Part shown: one piece after another, positions 36,201-51,200 of the stretch
Numbering within the stretch: the first letter of the stretch is position 1
Layout: every line of letters starts with the position of its first letter
From: Spisula solida
Taxonomy: Eukaryota; Mollusca; Bivalvia; Venerida; Mactridae
DNA: 64,000 nucleotides
Direction of reading: 5' to 3'
Assembly (NCBI GenBank): GCA_947247005.1
Contig: OX365954.1
Location: 946,001-1,010,000 of the forward strand
Translations under genes and position numbers: made by a program
Notes under the pieces: model-generated
Seen by the model: the letters and a program-made list of their open reading frames with translations, nothing else
Databases searched by the model: none
Told to the model about the DNA's origin: nothing

Positions 36201-39200
36201 GTCTTGTCTTTCTAATGCTATATTATCATGATTTTCATATTTTTGTCACTAAGCCCGGTTTTCCTGGAGAACGGCTCATATGTATGTAGACATCTCGTTG
36301 CAACCTTTTCACATTTCGAGGGCTCGGTGCAAAACAGTTGTAAATACATATGATTTTGGAGGGAGTTACAACTGTTTTGCACTTAGCCCTTGATTTTTGT
36401 TCATGTTTTGAAGTTATGCTTTAGACAAAAAATTATTTCAAAGTTAGATAAAGGGAGATAATTTCAAAACTGGACAATAAAGTGATGGTTCTTTGTCACT
36501 GCACTTCTCCTATTTGCCATCTATTCATATACCAAGTTTCAAGTCAATACTGTAAAACAGTTTTCAAGTTATGCTGTGGACAAAATCTTTTTTAAAATTA
36601 AACTAGAAATATCACAGCTTGTCACAGCTACACAAGGATCAGAGGTCAAAATTATGATGATGTCCACAACTAGGCTAGGATATGTACTGGAGAATCCTGT
36701 ATACTGTAAAAGCATTTATTTTTGCAAGGTTAAATTTTTGGGAATTTCTAATTTGAAAGAAGTTTGCGAGGTTTAATGTTTGTGGACTAACTACTTGGTT
36801 TTTACTATAATTGTAAAATGGAACAGGTTACACTAGAATTGCGCTCCTGTCAGATTTTAACTGTTTCAAACTGGCAGTCAGCTCCCTGTCCTATACTACG
36901 CCTCAAATGTTAGGGTCATGTAATTACTACTATTTATAGTCATTTGTCTTCAAGATCACTATAACCTTGATTATCAAAATTCAACAACAAGTGATAGGAT
37001 AGGATAAGGTCTAATACACCGAATGGGTGACTGACATGAGCTAATACCCACCCCCGGTATTCTAAGGGTGTAAATTATACAAATATGGGTGAGGGGGGGT
37101 CACGTTAATCTATTCAAGCATATCAATGGTTAGTCTGGCGACCTGGGTTCTAAACCGAGTGGAGGCACACATACACTCATTAAAAGTTATAAGTACACCA
37201 ACTTGTTACGCTTGTATCTTTTTTATTATACATGATAGCTTGTTCATTTTTTGCATGTGTTGATGCGAGTAGTATAACTAGAATATCCAAGGATTGGATA
37301 TTTGTTTCTGGCTTAGTGTAAGCAGTGAACCATGAACCCTCCAAATTCAGAACAAGATGGCCCAAAGGGCCCTAGGTCGCTCACCTGTTACAGCAGTACA
37401 TGCAAGACCTGTGATTTGACCTAGTGACCTAGTTCTTGGCCCCATATGACGCAATATCGCACTTGACCTAGATTTTGTTGAGATGATCACTCTGACCAAG
37501 TTTCATAAGGATTATGCTAAAATTGTGACCTCTAGTGACGATACAAGGTTTTTCTATGATTTGACCTTGTGACCTAGTTTTTGACCCCGGATAAGCCAAT
37601 ATCGAACTTGACCTAGATTTTGTTGTGATGATCATTGTGACCAAGTTTCATAAATATTGGGTCAAAATTGTGACCTATAGCGACTACACAAGGTTTTTCT
37701 ATGATTTGACCTTGTGACCTAGTTTTTGACCCCGGATGACCCATTATCGAATTTGACCTAAATTTGTTGAGATGATCATTGTGACCAAGTTTCATAAAGA
37801 TTAAGTCAAAATTATGACCTCTAGTGTCTACACAAGGGTTTTCTATGATTCGACCTTTTGACCTAGTTTTTCACCCCGGATAAGCCAAAATAGAACTTGA
37901 CCTAGATTTTGTTGTGATGATCATTGTGACCAAGTTTCATAAAGATTGGGTCATAATTGTGACCTCTAGTGACTACACAAGGTTTTTCCATGATTTGACC
38001 TTGTGACCTAGTTTTTGACCCCGGATGACACAATATCGAACTTGACCTAGATTTTGTTGAGATGATCATTGTGACCAAGTTTCATAAAGATTAAGTCAAA
38101 ATGGTGACCTGTAGTGTCTACACAAGGTTTTTCTAAGATTTGACCTTGTGACCCAGTTTTTGACCGCTGATGAGCCAATATCGAACTTGACCTAGATTTT
38201 GTTGTGATAATCATTGTGACCAAGTTTCATAAATATTAGGTCAAAATTGTTACCTCTAGTGACTACACAAGGTTTTTCTATGATTTGACCTTTTGACCTA
38301 GTTTTTGACCCCGGATGACCAAATATCGAACTTGATCTAGATTTTGTTGAGATGATCATTGTGACCAAGTTTCATAAAGATTAAGTCAAAATTGTGACCT
38401 CTAGTGTCTACACGAGGTTTTTCTATGATTCGACCTTGTGACCTAGTTTTTGACCCCTGATGAGCCAATATCGAATTTGACCTAGATTTTGTTGTGATGA
38501 TCATTGTGACCAAGTTTCATAAATATTAGGTCAAAATTTTGACCTCTAGTGACTACACAAGGTTTTTCTATGATTTGACCTTTTGACCTAGTTTTTGACC
38601 CTGGATGACCAAATATCGAACGTGGTCTAGATTTTGTTGAGATGATCATTGTGACCAAGTTTCATAAAGATTTAGTCAAAATTGGGACCTCTAGTGTCTA
38701 CACAAGGTTTTTCTATGATTTGACCTTGTCACCTAGTTTTTGACCCCTGGTGAGCCAATATCGAACTTGACCTAGATTTTGTTGTGATGATCATTGTGAA
38801 CAAGTTTCATAAAGATTATGTCAAAATTGTGACCTCTAGTGTCTACACAAGGTTTTTCTATGATTTGACCTTGTGACCTAGTTTTTGACCCCTGGTGAGC
38901 CAATATCGAACTTGACCTAGATTTTGTTGTGATGATCATTGTGACCAATTTCATAAAGATTAGGTCAAAATTGTGACCTCTAGTGACTACACAAGCAAAT
39001 TGTTGACGGACGACGGACGGACGACGGACGAAGAGTGATCACAAAAGCTCACTCTGTCACTTTGTGACAGGTGAGCTTAAAATGCACATGCACAACACTG
39101 TGTATTGTACAATGTCTTAAAATGTTGACTACACATTGTCAAGCAATACCAAAACCCCAAAAACATAAAATCTGAAGAATTCCGACTACAGAAAGAACAA

Positions 39201-42200
39201 GAGATGGTTGTAAACTATGCATGCCTTATGACAACCGAAAAGTCATGTCTAAGTAAGGCCATCCCGACCTTGACATTTGACCAATCAACCTACTAATTTG
39301 TAGAAGTCTTATGAGGATGATCAGCAACCTGTCTGTGAAGTTTTACGAAAGTAGAACCAACCGTTTTTACATTGTAGATCAGATACCGTGGTGTATTTGA
39401 AGGTCACGGTAATATTGACCTTTGAACAATAGCGACCTCAAAATCAATTGGGGTCATCTACTAAAGATGAACAACCTCCACTTAAAGTTAGTGGGTTCTA
39501 GGTCCGACCGTTTTGGAGTCATTGATCGGAAAACATTTACTCCACCAACCGACCGATCGACATGCATTTTCTCAGTAATAAACACCACATCTACGCTACG
39601 GAGGCATAAAAAACTTAACTACTTCAGTTCCTAAGATGTTTAAACATAATAATTGTAAAATAAAAATTAATATCATACATTTTGTAGTTCTATATTGTGC
39701 AATATTTCAAGCTAGAAGCAAAATGATATACACTATTTGCAAATGTCGATATTTACTGTGTTGGTGTACTTATAACTTCTAATGAGTGTATACGCCTGCC
39801 ATATTTCAGCAGAAAGCTGACGGGCAAATAAAGGCTATGCTCGGCTTGGCACACGCTACAGATAATACATGTAATTCTGCTTACCCAGTTAGTGATCGTT
39901 GATTGCACTAGATTAATGGTCTGTGTGTCCAGTCTCTCCAAGGATACAAATAAACTTCTCTTCTGAAATCAAACAGTTGTATCAATAACAGGCAAATTAT
40001 GGTATTATAAGGTATTATTCACAATGTTTTCAATGATTTTTACATAGTTGAAATAAGAAATCAGGGGTTCTACTTAGGCATATTGCCCAATCCTGAAAAG
40101 TATGACACAAGTCTGTTTCGGGTGCAATAAGCACACATTCCTACACTAAAATCATGTTTCAAACATTGTTCTATTGTTGAAATTCAGCATATGAAATTTC
40201 AAATGACCATAACTCAGTCAATTCTTGGTATTTTTTTATCAAATAATTTTATTTTCTGCAGAAAAGTTCATTCTTTCCAGTGTAGCAAATCCAGATTTCC
40301 CGATTATTCCGGAATTGTAAAACCCCTAAGAAATACAGTCAAGCCTGCTTTAAAGACCACCTGCAAACAAATGCTACTTTACTGTTCAAATGTGCAGTGT
40401 TTAAATTTAAAGACAGGTCTGGTGACATCAAATAATTTTGCTGCCACAATTTATTAAGGACAAAAATATATTCTTTACCGCAAACTTTAGAAATCTCAGA
40501 CTCTCAGTTGACTTTTCAGGAAATTTGTTAATCATAGATGAAATAAGTTATTCCTTTAATATAATATTTCATTTTTATTATTGCTGACTTCTCCACATGT
40601 GGAGCCAGTACTTACCAGTTCTTATACAAATAATTGCTGACTTCTCCACATGTGGAGAAAGTACTAACCAGTTCTTATACAAATAATTGCTGACTTCTCC
40701 ACATGTGGAGCCAGTACTAACCAGTTCTTATACAAATAATTGCTGACTTCTCCACATGTGGAGCCAATACTAACCAGTTCTTATACAAATAATTGCTGAC
40801 TTCTCCACATGTGGAGCCAGTACTAACCAGTTCTTATACAAATAATTGCTGACTTCTCCACATGTGAAGCCAGTACTAACCAGTTCTTATACAAATAATT
40901 GCTGACTTCTCCACATGTGGAGGATATATGACTAGAACCAATTTCACAGAAAGACATTTAAAACTTGCTCAACATGGGAATCAAACCCAAGAATTACCAT
41001 ATGACAAGTCTAGATTGAACAATATAGTCAATATGGCTGACTTTTGAAAACAGAAACACTATCACTATAATCATTATACTGACCATATTTAGTAATGAAT
41101 TAACATATTTCTTTGGTCGCCCTCTTTTCTTGTAAACAACAACCTAAATAAATACAAAAATACAGGTTAAGTTATAATAGGGTGTATTAACACAAATGTG
41201 TTCACTTATTCTACAAAACAATTTACAAACAAGTTAATAGAATCGTACGCATCTGAACAAGTGACTGACTGTGCTTTATTATAGATAAAACACAGGTACA
41301 TATTCATTATTTCGATTCTAACATAGTTAATATTCTGCATTTGACAACACACTAAGACATAGTAACCACAGTGAAGTTTTCTTCCTCAGAAGTTATTGGC
41401 AGTTTGAAGTTATCCAGCTGAAGCTGTGTTTGATCAGTAATTACAACACAGCCTGGTTTAATCTGTCAGTATATGGCTGAAACTACTGGTTGTGTTCGAA
41501 TCAGATTTAATGCACCTATATAAAGCAACCAACTGCAGTAAGCAGCCATATATCATGTATCACTTCAGTGGTTGCTACAACAGGTTACACTGTACATCTT
41601 CACAATGGAAGAACAGGATCTCTATTGGCATACACAGGATCTCTATTGGCATACACAGGATCTCTATCGGCGTACACAGGATCTCTACTGGCGTACACAG
41701 GATCTCTATCAGTGTACACAGGATCTCTACCGGCGTACACAGGATCTCTACCGGCGTACACAGGATCTCTATCGGCGTACACAGGATCTCTACCTGCCTA
41801 CACAGGATCTCTAACGGCGGCGTACACAGGATCTCTACCGGCGTACACAGGATCTCTAACGGCGTACATAGGATCTCTACCGGCATACACAGGATCTATA
41901 TTGGCGTACACAGGATCTCTATCGGCGTACACAGGATCTCTACCAGTGTACACAGGATCTCTATCGGCGTACACAGGATCTCTACCGGCGTACACAGGAT
42001 CTCTATCGGCTTACACAGGATCTCTACCGGCGTACACAGGATCTCTACCGGCGTACACAGGATCTCTACCGGCGTACACAGGATCTCTACCTGCGTACAC
42101 AGGATCTCTACCAGCGTACACAGGATCTCTAACGGTGTACACAGGATCTCTACCAGTGTACACAGGATCTCTACCAGTGTACACAGGATCTCTACCAGCG

Positions 42201-45200
42201 TACACAGGATCTCTACCAGTGTACACAGGATCTCTACCAGCGTAAACAGGATCTCTACCAGTGTACACAGGATCTCTACCAGCGTACACAGGATCTCTAC
42301 CAGTGTACACAGGATCTCTACCAGCGTAAACAGGATCTCTACCCATGTACACAGGATCTCTACCAGCGTACACAGGATCTCTACCAGTGTACACAGGATC
42401 TCTACCAGTGTACACAGGATCTCTACCAGTGTATCATATTGTAAGTTTTTACCTGATTTTTCTTTGGTCGTCCTCGACCCCTTTTCACCACAGAAGGTGT
42501 TTCCCCAGATTCAAACCCTGATTCAGAGTCACCGTCATCAGACATCTGAAAATACAGCATAATTATAATCAGTATGTGATAAGGGTTGGGCACATACATG
42601 TCACTACCATAAACATGATTACTTGACGACTGCAGCAGATGTCACAGGGTGAGAAAATGCCCAGCCGGACACGTTGCCTAACCTCAGGACCCTTTACTTA
42701 CAGGGCAAATGCTCTACCCAATGAGTTATCTGGCAGCTATCACACTCTCTCACCAATATTGTTAACAGGTTCAGACCGTGACACAAGGAAAGAACACTGT
42801 CTGAGTGGTTAAGGCATAGAGCTTAGGACCAGGAGGGTTGTAGGTTTGAACCCTGAAAAAGGATCTCTGCTGATACATGTTGCAAGTTGGTGAGCTACTA
42901 GCTACTTGAATTATGGTTAACCTATACATATCTATCTCTGTTAGGTGCCTGTATAGGAATTAAAAATGCGTCGCAAAAAGAAGTATCTTAAGTCAATTTA
43001 GCTCTTTAAACAGTGTCCAGACAATGATTACAATGGATAAGTTCATAAAATGTCTTGGTGATTGGTGAGTGATCATTTAATATCAAATATCAAAAACTTA
43101 TCTGTGAGCAACTGTACAAAAATAGCTTGTTGCTATGTAATAGTGACACAGTCATAGGCACATGGTTTCAAATTATCAGAGTGTACCCTTTATAGAGAGA
43201 AGGTTGTGCAGCGGCCATGTTTAGTCACAACGGATATGACGTTACGAAAGCTGGTGCCCTGTTTTTCTACAGTTGTCACAGCAAACACTGATACCAGTAA
43301 TTTGAAACCATGTTCCTATGGACACAGTGTATTATATACAAGACTTACATGTTTGTTGTACTCCACGTCTGTATCAGAATCTTCATTACCATCCTCTATC
43401 AAATCTATATCAATATCCTGTATAATAGAATTACATCTAGAATTATGGCAGTTATAAACACAAGATATTTGTAATGCAGGGGTTCCATTTGACTTGGGAG
43501 TAGGGGTTTGGACCCTTGTAATTTCCATTTTGACCCTCAATATATTGGTTTGAAGGGTCATTTTCACTTAAAATCATGGGTTTTTTGCCTATAAAATGGT
43601 AAAATTTAGTCAAAAGTATTAAAATGACCCCTCAGATTTAGCAGCTTGTGGAACCCCTGTAATGCAATTATATTTCTGTGTTTGTTGGTTTGAAAAGAGA
43701 GATAATGCAATTATAAACACAGGAGATTTGTTATGCAACTATGAACAAGAGATGTTGTAAAACATGTATGCCCTATACACACAGCCAATAAATCACTGTG
43801 GTGATCTTGACCTTTGACCAGCTGACCATAGAATCAGTAGTCTCCTTCTGTCAGTTATCACAAAGTTTGAGGACCCTAGGCTCAACAAATAGAGCTATCA
43901 ATGTACATGAATAAAACCCATGCAAAAACCTTTTCCAAGGGAAGTAAATCTGCAAACACAAGTCTACTAGTCCTGCCCTGGTGACCATGCATATGAAGTT
44001 TCAATGAAAGCCCTTAGTAGTTAGCTTGGAGCTCCAGAAGTTTCCTGCAATGTAAGGACCTATCAACTGTAAGATAACTACTGTATACTCCCTTCACTCC
44101 TTGTTTGCAGCAAATAATTAAACTACTTGAAGTTTTCATAGAATAAAATATATAGACACTATAGAAAGACATACTTACCACATATGAAAGTCTTTGTTTT
44201 TTCCTTAGATTTATGTCCAAGTCATACTGAAAAATAATTATCAAAATAGTTTAAACAATATGGCTACAATCACATCATTGAGGAAGTTTTTTTACAGAAA
44301 TTGATATAATTATAGTTTATTAGATATACATTTGTATAGATTTTACAAAATCTTTTTTTTTTCATTTTTCTTTTTCATTGATACAGTAACTGTTATCTGT
44401 GGCTACAATGACCAAATTCGGCCAAAATGACCATAAATCTTTAACCTGTGTGTCACAGCTAAATGTAATGAAGATTGAAGCCCAAAATTTTAATGTATTT
44501 TTTTCTTTGATTTGACCCTAATAGAGAACTAGTTTTTTTGACCCCAAAGGATCAAGTTTCAAAAAACTACTCTGAGATTTGATTAGGACAATCATTCTGA
44601 CCAAGTTTCACGAATATTGGAGCAGCAATAAAGTTCACAAGCCTTCTCATTGGCTTGACCAACATTTAAACCGGAATTAAATTTCATGCAGTGGTAATGT
44701 TAGATAGCTGAAATCCTATCATAGGAACAAAAGTGTGAGAAAATGCTAAGCATTCTGTACAGATTATATAAGATTCATTAAAATGATATTTTGAACAAAA
44801 GAAGAGTGTATTACAAGAACTATCACTGAAGGTGATGCACACCCTCCCCTTCCCCAAGATAGGGCATGACACAATTACATTACCTTCAGAGTCTTGAAAT
44901 TTCATTGAAATCACACCAAATGTTAGAGAGAGATGACGAGGAAAAATATGAATAAATGCAAAGGGCAATAACTCCTTGAATCTTGTGGTTTCCAAATAGC
45001 AGTTACAGACAAGCATCACACAAATTTTGTCACGGGTTGACACAAACTGCATGACTCAAATACAGCCCCATACAACCTACTTAGTATCTGGGGGTATCAC
45101 AATATGGCTTATTGACTTGTACAATACAGTCAATTTATTTTAACCAAAAGTTTGGATTTAACTTCAAAGGGAGACAACAATGGTGATACTATGCTGGTTC

Positions 45201-48200
45201 AATTCAACTTGTTTACCTTAGTGCATGGAAGTTCTAAGAGTTGCTTCCTTTTGCCTCTAGACTTTCTTCTAGATTGTATTTTAAAACAAACATTATGTCA
45301 AGAGACCATCAGTGTTTTATCTGACAAATAATTCTTAGGATTTTTAAGTGTTGCTATTCAAAAAGAATTATTTTTATTCAAAAATCTCAAAATGTAAAAT
45401 AACTCACATAGTCTGCTTCCACTTTTCTTTTCATCGCCATACCAACCATAGCATCCTGAATAATATATATATACATGAGGGGTGACCAAAAAGTTCCTGA
45501 ATAATATATATACTCAAGGGGTGACAAAAAAGTTCCTGAATAATATATATACTCAAGGGGTGACAAAAAAGCTCCTGAATAATATATATACACAAGGGGT
45601 GACCAAAAAGTGCATCCTAAATAATATACATACACAAGGGGTGACCAAAAAGTGCATCCTAAATAATATATATACACAAGGGTTGATCAAAAACTTCATC
45701 CTAAATAATATATATTCTTAAGGGGTAACCAAAAACTTCATCCTAAATAATATATATACATAAGGGGTGACCAAAATGTTCATCCTGAATAATATATATT
45801 CACAAGGGGTGACCAAAATGTTCATCCTGAATAATATATATTCACAAGGGGTGTCCAAACAGTTCATCCTGAATAATATATATACACAAGGGGTGACCAA
45901 AAAGTTCATCCTGGATAATATATATACACAAGGGGTTACCAAAAAGTTCTTCCAACAGTCCTCTCATTTCATTATACATTCGTTCTCAAAATATACCACT
46001 TGAAATGATTCAGCATTGAGAATGGGATCTTATTAATTTTAAAATAAACAGTACTGTAAATCACGTTTTTTCGCGAGAGTTTTATTTTCGCTAATATTCG
46101 CGAGGGTAGTTGACACGCGAAATCATGATTCTCGCGAAAAATTAGTAACAAATTTATTTTATTTTCGCGTATCCGATATCGAGTACTTCCGAAAATACGT
46201 ACATAAATTGATTGTAGGGGCATACTAATATTAATATACATAAAATGATTGTAGGGGCCTACTTACATTATTATAAAGTCGATAGCATTCAAGTCCGCAT
46301 TCATGATAGTGCATAGTGCTTTTGTAAAATAAAGATAGGCCTTGGAACATCTTAAAAGCTCGAAGTATACCAGAGCTATCCTCGGAAAAACATGTTGCAT
46401 TCGTAAAAACTAGACAACATATTTACAGAACACGCGTCGTCACGTGAAGTGTAATACTTATCAGCATATACTCTAGCAAGTCAAATATGCATTGTGTTTT
46501 TAACTTATTAATTTATTTTGAGCGCAAAAGATATGCATTTAACATAATATTCAGGCCTCTGGATAACCGTTTAAAATGTCTTTTTTACGGATCGTCTATA
46601 TTAAAACGTTTGTGACTGATTTGGACATCAACGCAGACTCGCAATGTAAGCTTATTATTTTAATAATTAAGTAGCAAGTTTTATCGATGGGGCTTAATTT
46701 TGACACTCTATATTGATAAATAATAGTTGTTTGTACAAGTGCAGTACGTATATAATATGTGTTACTCGATAAAACTGCTAATTGGCGGACTACACGGCGG
46801 CTGGGTAGTTTCTCGCCTTGTTTGATGTTCAAATGACACCATGTTAATTATGATTTCCAGTAAACAAACGAAAACAGATGTAGGTATATACGCTTAAAGC
46901 ATATAGCGTCTGTAACACTTGCGAATAAAATATTTTCGGCGCTACAAATTCGTGAATTGGACATTTTCAATGACACGAATTCAACATTCTTGCGAAAAAT
47001 AAAATTTTGATTTTTTCGAAAAAATCGGGAAATAAAGGTTACGCGAAAATAAAGTGATTTACAGTATACATTTTTTATGTCTCTTTCAGATTTATGTATA
47101 GCAAATACACTACACTTGTATAATACTTACACGTTCTTCAGGGTCTTTCTTTGGTCGACCAATTTTACTAGCACCTTTAGATTTCTGAAGAGAAATTAAT
47201 ATTTAAATTAAAAGTGGCTAAAGAAGATCTAGCAATAATACTGCATTGTAATAAACAGTAAAATTGCATGAATTACTATAAGCAAGTCAAAACAGTTATT
47301 GGAGTGCCCCATTGAAATCTCTGCCATTTTATGTTAATAGCTTGCCCTTCCGTTTATTCCACTGGATGGAACACTTTGGTTAATGAATGAAACCAGTTGG
47401 TCTACCAACAAAGACCCATTTCTCCTAAGTGTGGAATAACAAAGGCAAGGAATCAGCTGGATATTGTCAAAGCTACGTAACTGTTACTATGCTTAATTTC
47501 TCTGAGCAAGAATAACCCCACATGCTCCACCCGTCAAAGGTGTGAATTGGTACCTATAAGGGCTGTGTCTGAATATGTTTGATAGTCCTGGGTGCCGCAG
47601 ATCGATGTTGGCTGCACATCCACTAGGATAGAAATAAAATAGTCTCCCCAGGGAGACTTAAACGCAGGTTTCCATAGGTAGCCCAATGACCAGTGACCAG
47701 GGAAGTTAAAATGTCAAAGGGCTGCTGAACTGCCAAAAGCAGCCCTCATAAATTGGTAACTTAACTTATAGGTAATCAATGTTTTGCATCTGAATTAAAT
47801 GAGCAATCTGCATGATGTGTTATGACTGGAAACAACTGTAAAGTAAAACAGAAGCACAGATGACTTACAGACTTCAGTGGGTGTATTCTAGGTCTACCTC
47901 TCCCTTGTTTACGCTTTATCTGTAATTGAATAAATATTATTTGTTCTAACATGAGATATTTGTGAAATATGTAAGCCCAGCACTTGCTGTACAGTTAATT
48001 ACAGGCAGTGACCTTGACCTACAGTAATCACCCTACCAAGTAGTGTCGCTCCAAGAGTAAGAACCTAGTATCTAGGCTAGTTATTCATATAATCATATGT
48101 GGACTGAAGTTTGAAGCATGTAATAAAGAGTTGACACAAAAATATTTGTTTCCCTCAAAGTACCATAACTCCCGCAATATTTATCCAACCTCAAATTCAT

Positions 48201-51200
48201 GACAAAATGCTGAACTAGGCTTGGTACTAAGCATTAATGTGAAGTTTCATTGAAATTCGACCAATGGATAAGGGGACAAAATAAGACAAACTTAATGACA
48301 TCCATCCATCCAGAGGTCTAGCACCAAATCATTATATCTTCCCCCCCCCCCCCCCCCCCCTACATGTGAGAGACAATCTAGAACATCATCAATCCATACA
48401 CAGGCTATCAGGGATTCTACGAAATAAATACCCAATCCTGAAAACGAGTCGCAAGTCTGTTCCGGGTGCCATTAGCATACATCCCTACACCTTAACTACG
48501 TTCAAACATTGTTTTATTATCAAAATTCAGATTAGGGAACTTAAAATAACCATAACTTTTTCAATTCTTTGAATTTTTTCGTCAAATAACTTTTATTTTG
48601 TGCAGAAAAAATACTTCTTCCTAATGCAGCAAATCCAGATTTCCAAATTATTGATTTCCCGATTATTCCGGAATTGTAAGACCCCTGAGGCTATATTGTA
48701 TTTAAGAAATTTTAGAATGTTCACATTTTCTTGCAGAACTACATACCTGTGACTCTGTAGTGGTTGATATCGGATGTAAACGAGGTCTGCCTCTTTTTTT
48801 ACCTGACACAGACTGAAATAACAGAACAATTTTACTATACCATTAATGCAGATATCTGTATACATCCTCTGGGCTGCAGGCTGACTTTGGAGAATTGGAC
48901 AACTCAGGTTAGAAGGAGACATAAGCATTGATAGGACCATCAGTCAAGTCAATTAATTGACCACTTTCTGCCCAATATGAACAAGATGTTTGTTGAACAT
49001 GTATGGCCTCACGGTAGCCCAATAATCAGAAATGGTGAAGGTCACAAAGACCTTGACCTTTGACCTACTGACCTCAAAATCAATAGGGGTCATCTAATGG
49101 TGATGACTAACCTCCATGTAATGTTTGAGGATCCTATGGCAAAGCGTTCTTGAGTTATTGAACAGAAACCATTTGGTGTAGCGACAGATCAACCAACAGA
49201 CATGTGCAAATCAATATACCCCCTTATCAAAGATGGGGGAGGGGAATCTTTTATTCAGCATACATAATTGATGTATGGCATACAGAATGCAACATCCTAC
49301 TGACCAGTACATAATGTACTGACCGTTAACATTCTTTAATGTGCTGCTACCAAACAAACAATATTTTTAAACAATTGCCCTATACATATAGTACTAAATT
49401 CAACCCTTTATTCCGTGATGTACATTTCGTCAAGCCAATTCTAATTCCATGCAAATACTTTCTGATACATTTCTCAGATTGCTATTCGGCAGTGCATTTA
49501 GGGAAGCTAGTTGGCACAAACAATTTGAACCCATAAAAGCCCGCTTTTTCGTTCTATGTTGAAATATGTACGGATGCACAGGTTTTACTATTTCGAGGGG
49601 TTACAGCCAAAACCTTCTATCTGATCAACTTGGCCAAATTGACTTTTTTAGTTAAATGAGTTCCGCATAACCATTGTTATTTATTCTCAAAATTATTTCA
49701 AAATATCGAACTTAATTAATTAAATATGGATAATAGTCATTTTGAGCTATCGTGTATCTACAGAACTGACTGGAGGCAAAACCAGTTTTAAATCAATGGC
49801 CTCTTAATATTTTCGTAGATGTAACATTAACATCTGTTAGAATGAATCAAATCTGTATATCAATCTCTACCAATAACATTTGTGTGTCTTAATATAATAT
49901 TTGGCCCGCTCAACTGTTCCATATAAAACAATGACATTTTGGTTAAATGACATCAGCCTTGATTTGTCAATTTATATAAGTCAACAACAAGGCATTGGGT
50001 GCTGGTCTGTAGTACATACAATTTCATCGCTGTAAGATAAATGTCAAACCACAGTTGTTGTTTATATTGCTGTATATTAATAGCAGCTTCACTCGAATAA
50101 GATGTCAAAGTGTGACTAAAATGGATTGTATACATTTAGCTATGTGTGATTGAAACAGGAATACCTTATACAGAGAGAAAATGTAGTTTTGGCGAAAATT
50201 ATTTTGACAACTAGTATTCCTTATGAATTTAAATGTTGTGCGTTTAGAAACACATTAAATTGCTTTCATTTATTTAATCTTTTTGTAAATAAGAAGCTCT
50301 TCTAATAATCTTAAATAAAGAACATAAAACTAGCTAATTCTTAATTATAACAGTAAGTATAACTTACTTAGTAAACGTGTATGTGCTTGAATTTGTTAAT
50401 TTTGTAACAGCTAATATGAATTATTTTTTGGAACGGTGCATGTTTTATTTAAACGAATAAACTATTTATTACGAATCAATTAATGATTTTCATTCGCCGA
50501 GATGGATATAAACATAGCTGTGTAATGTTTGATTATAAAGGTGTACAAAGTAAGAATTGTAATACATGAAAAACAGAAAAAAACTTTTAAACACTTGAAT
50601 GTGACATTCAGTTAAAAGACTATTTAGCCACTACGTAAGCAAACTTAAGGAAGGTGCTAGTATGCATTAACTTGGTATCAAGTAATGGTCAAGCGTTATT
50701 AATTAACTTTCCTAAGGTAAAACAGAAATGACCACAATCACAGCGTACAAACCTAATCACTGTATGACTTATTGGGATACTATACAATGCAAAGTATGTG
50801 CCTTATTGTAAGTAAAAGCACCTGTGATTTCCGGTCACTGTGTGATTCATTGGTAGACTATACAATTAAACATGTATGACTTATTGCGATAACTGGAAGT
50901 TGATTCATTTATACTCTTAGACAAATACGTGTATCAGGAAAATATACATCTCTTATGACAATATCTTCCAACACTACTGTATATGCAAAAGATTATTATA
51001 GCTTTATGTATTATCTCAATAAAAATTACCACATGGAATGACACGTGGCCCAGTTGTTGTAAGTGATATATATTATATATCAGAGTGGAACGGTTGTCGA
51101 GTGCTTAGTTTGCACAACTACTAATCTGGAATTCCAAGGTTTGAATCTCTGTCTGAACACAGGAATTCTAGTCAGAATGACTGGACTAGGACATCCCGTC

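Noticed and set aside
40583..40925. CRISPR-like array with palindromic repeats
   Set aside because: The sequence between palindromes is the same in every unit, so it is a simple 53-bp minisatellite.
41492..42562. 356-codon plus-strand frame and several others
   Set aside because: Seven-residue repeats from the 21-bp minisatellite. The frame also runs antisense through real exon 15.
42785..42860. Functional tRNA gene
   Set aside because: A and B boxes are recognisable, but no cloverleaf with a closed acceptor stem can be drawn. It is better read as a SINE.
44684..45052. 122-codon minus-strand frame as an exon of the AT-hook gene
   Set aside because: It has no AT-hook or similar content and no convincing phase-0 splice pair, and it lies beside repeat traces.
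45215..45290. A longer version of exon 12 using the CTAG acceptor at 45270
   Set aside because: It would be 53 nt and break the phase-0 frame that all neighbouring exons keep.
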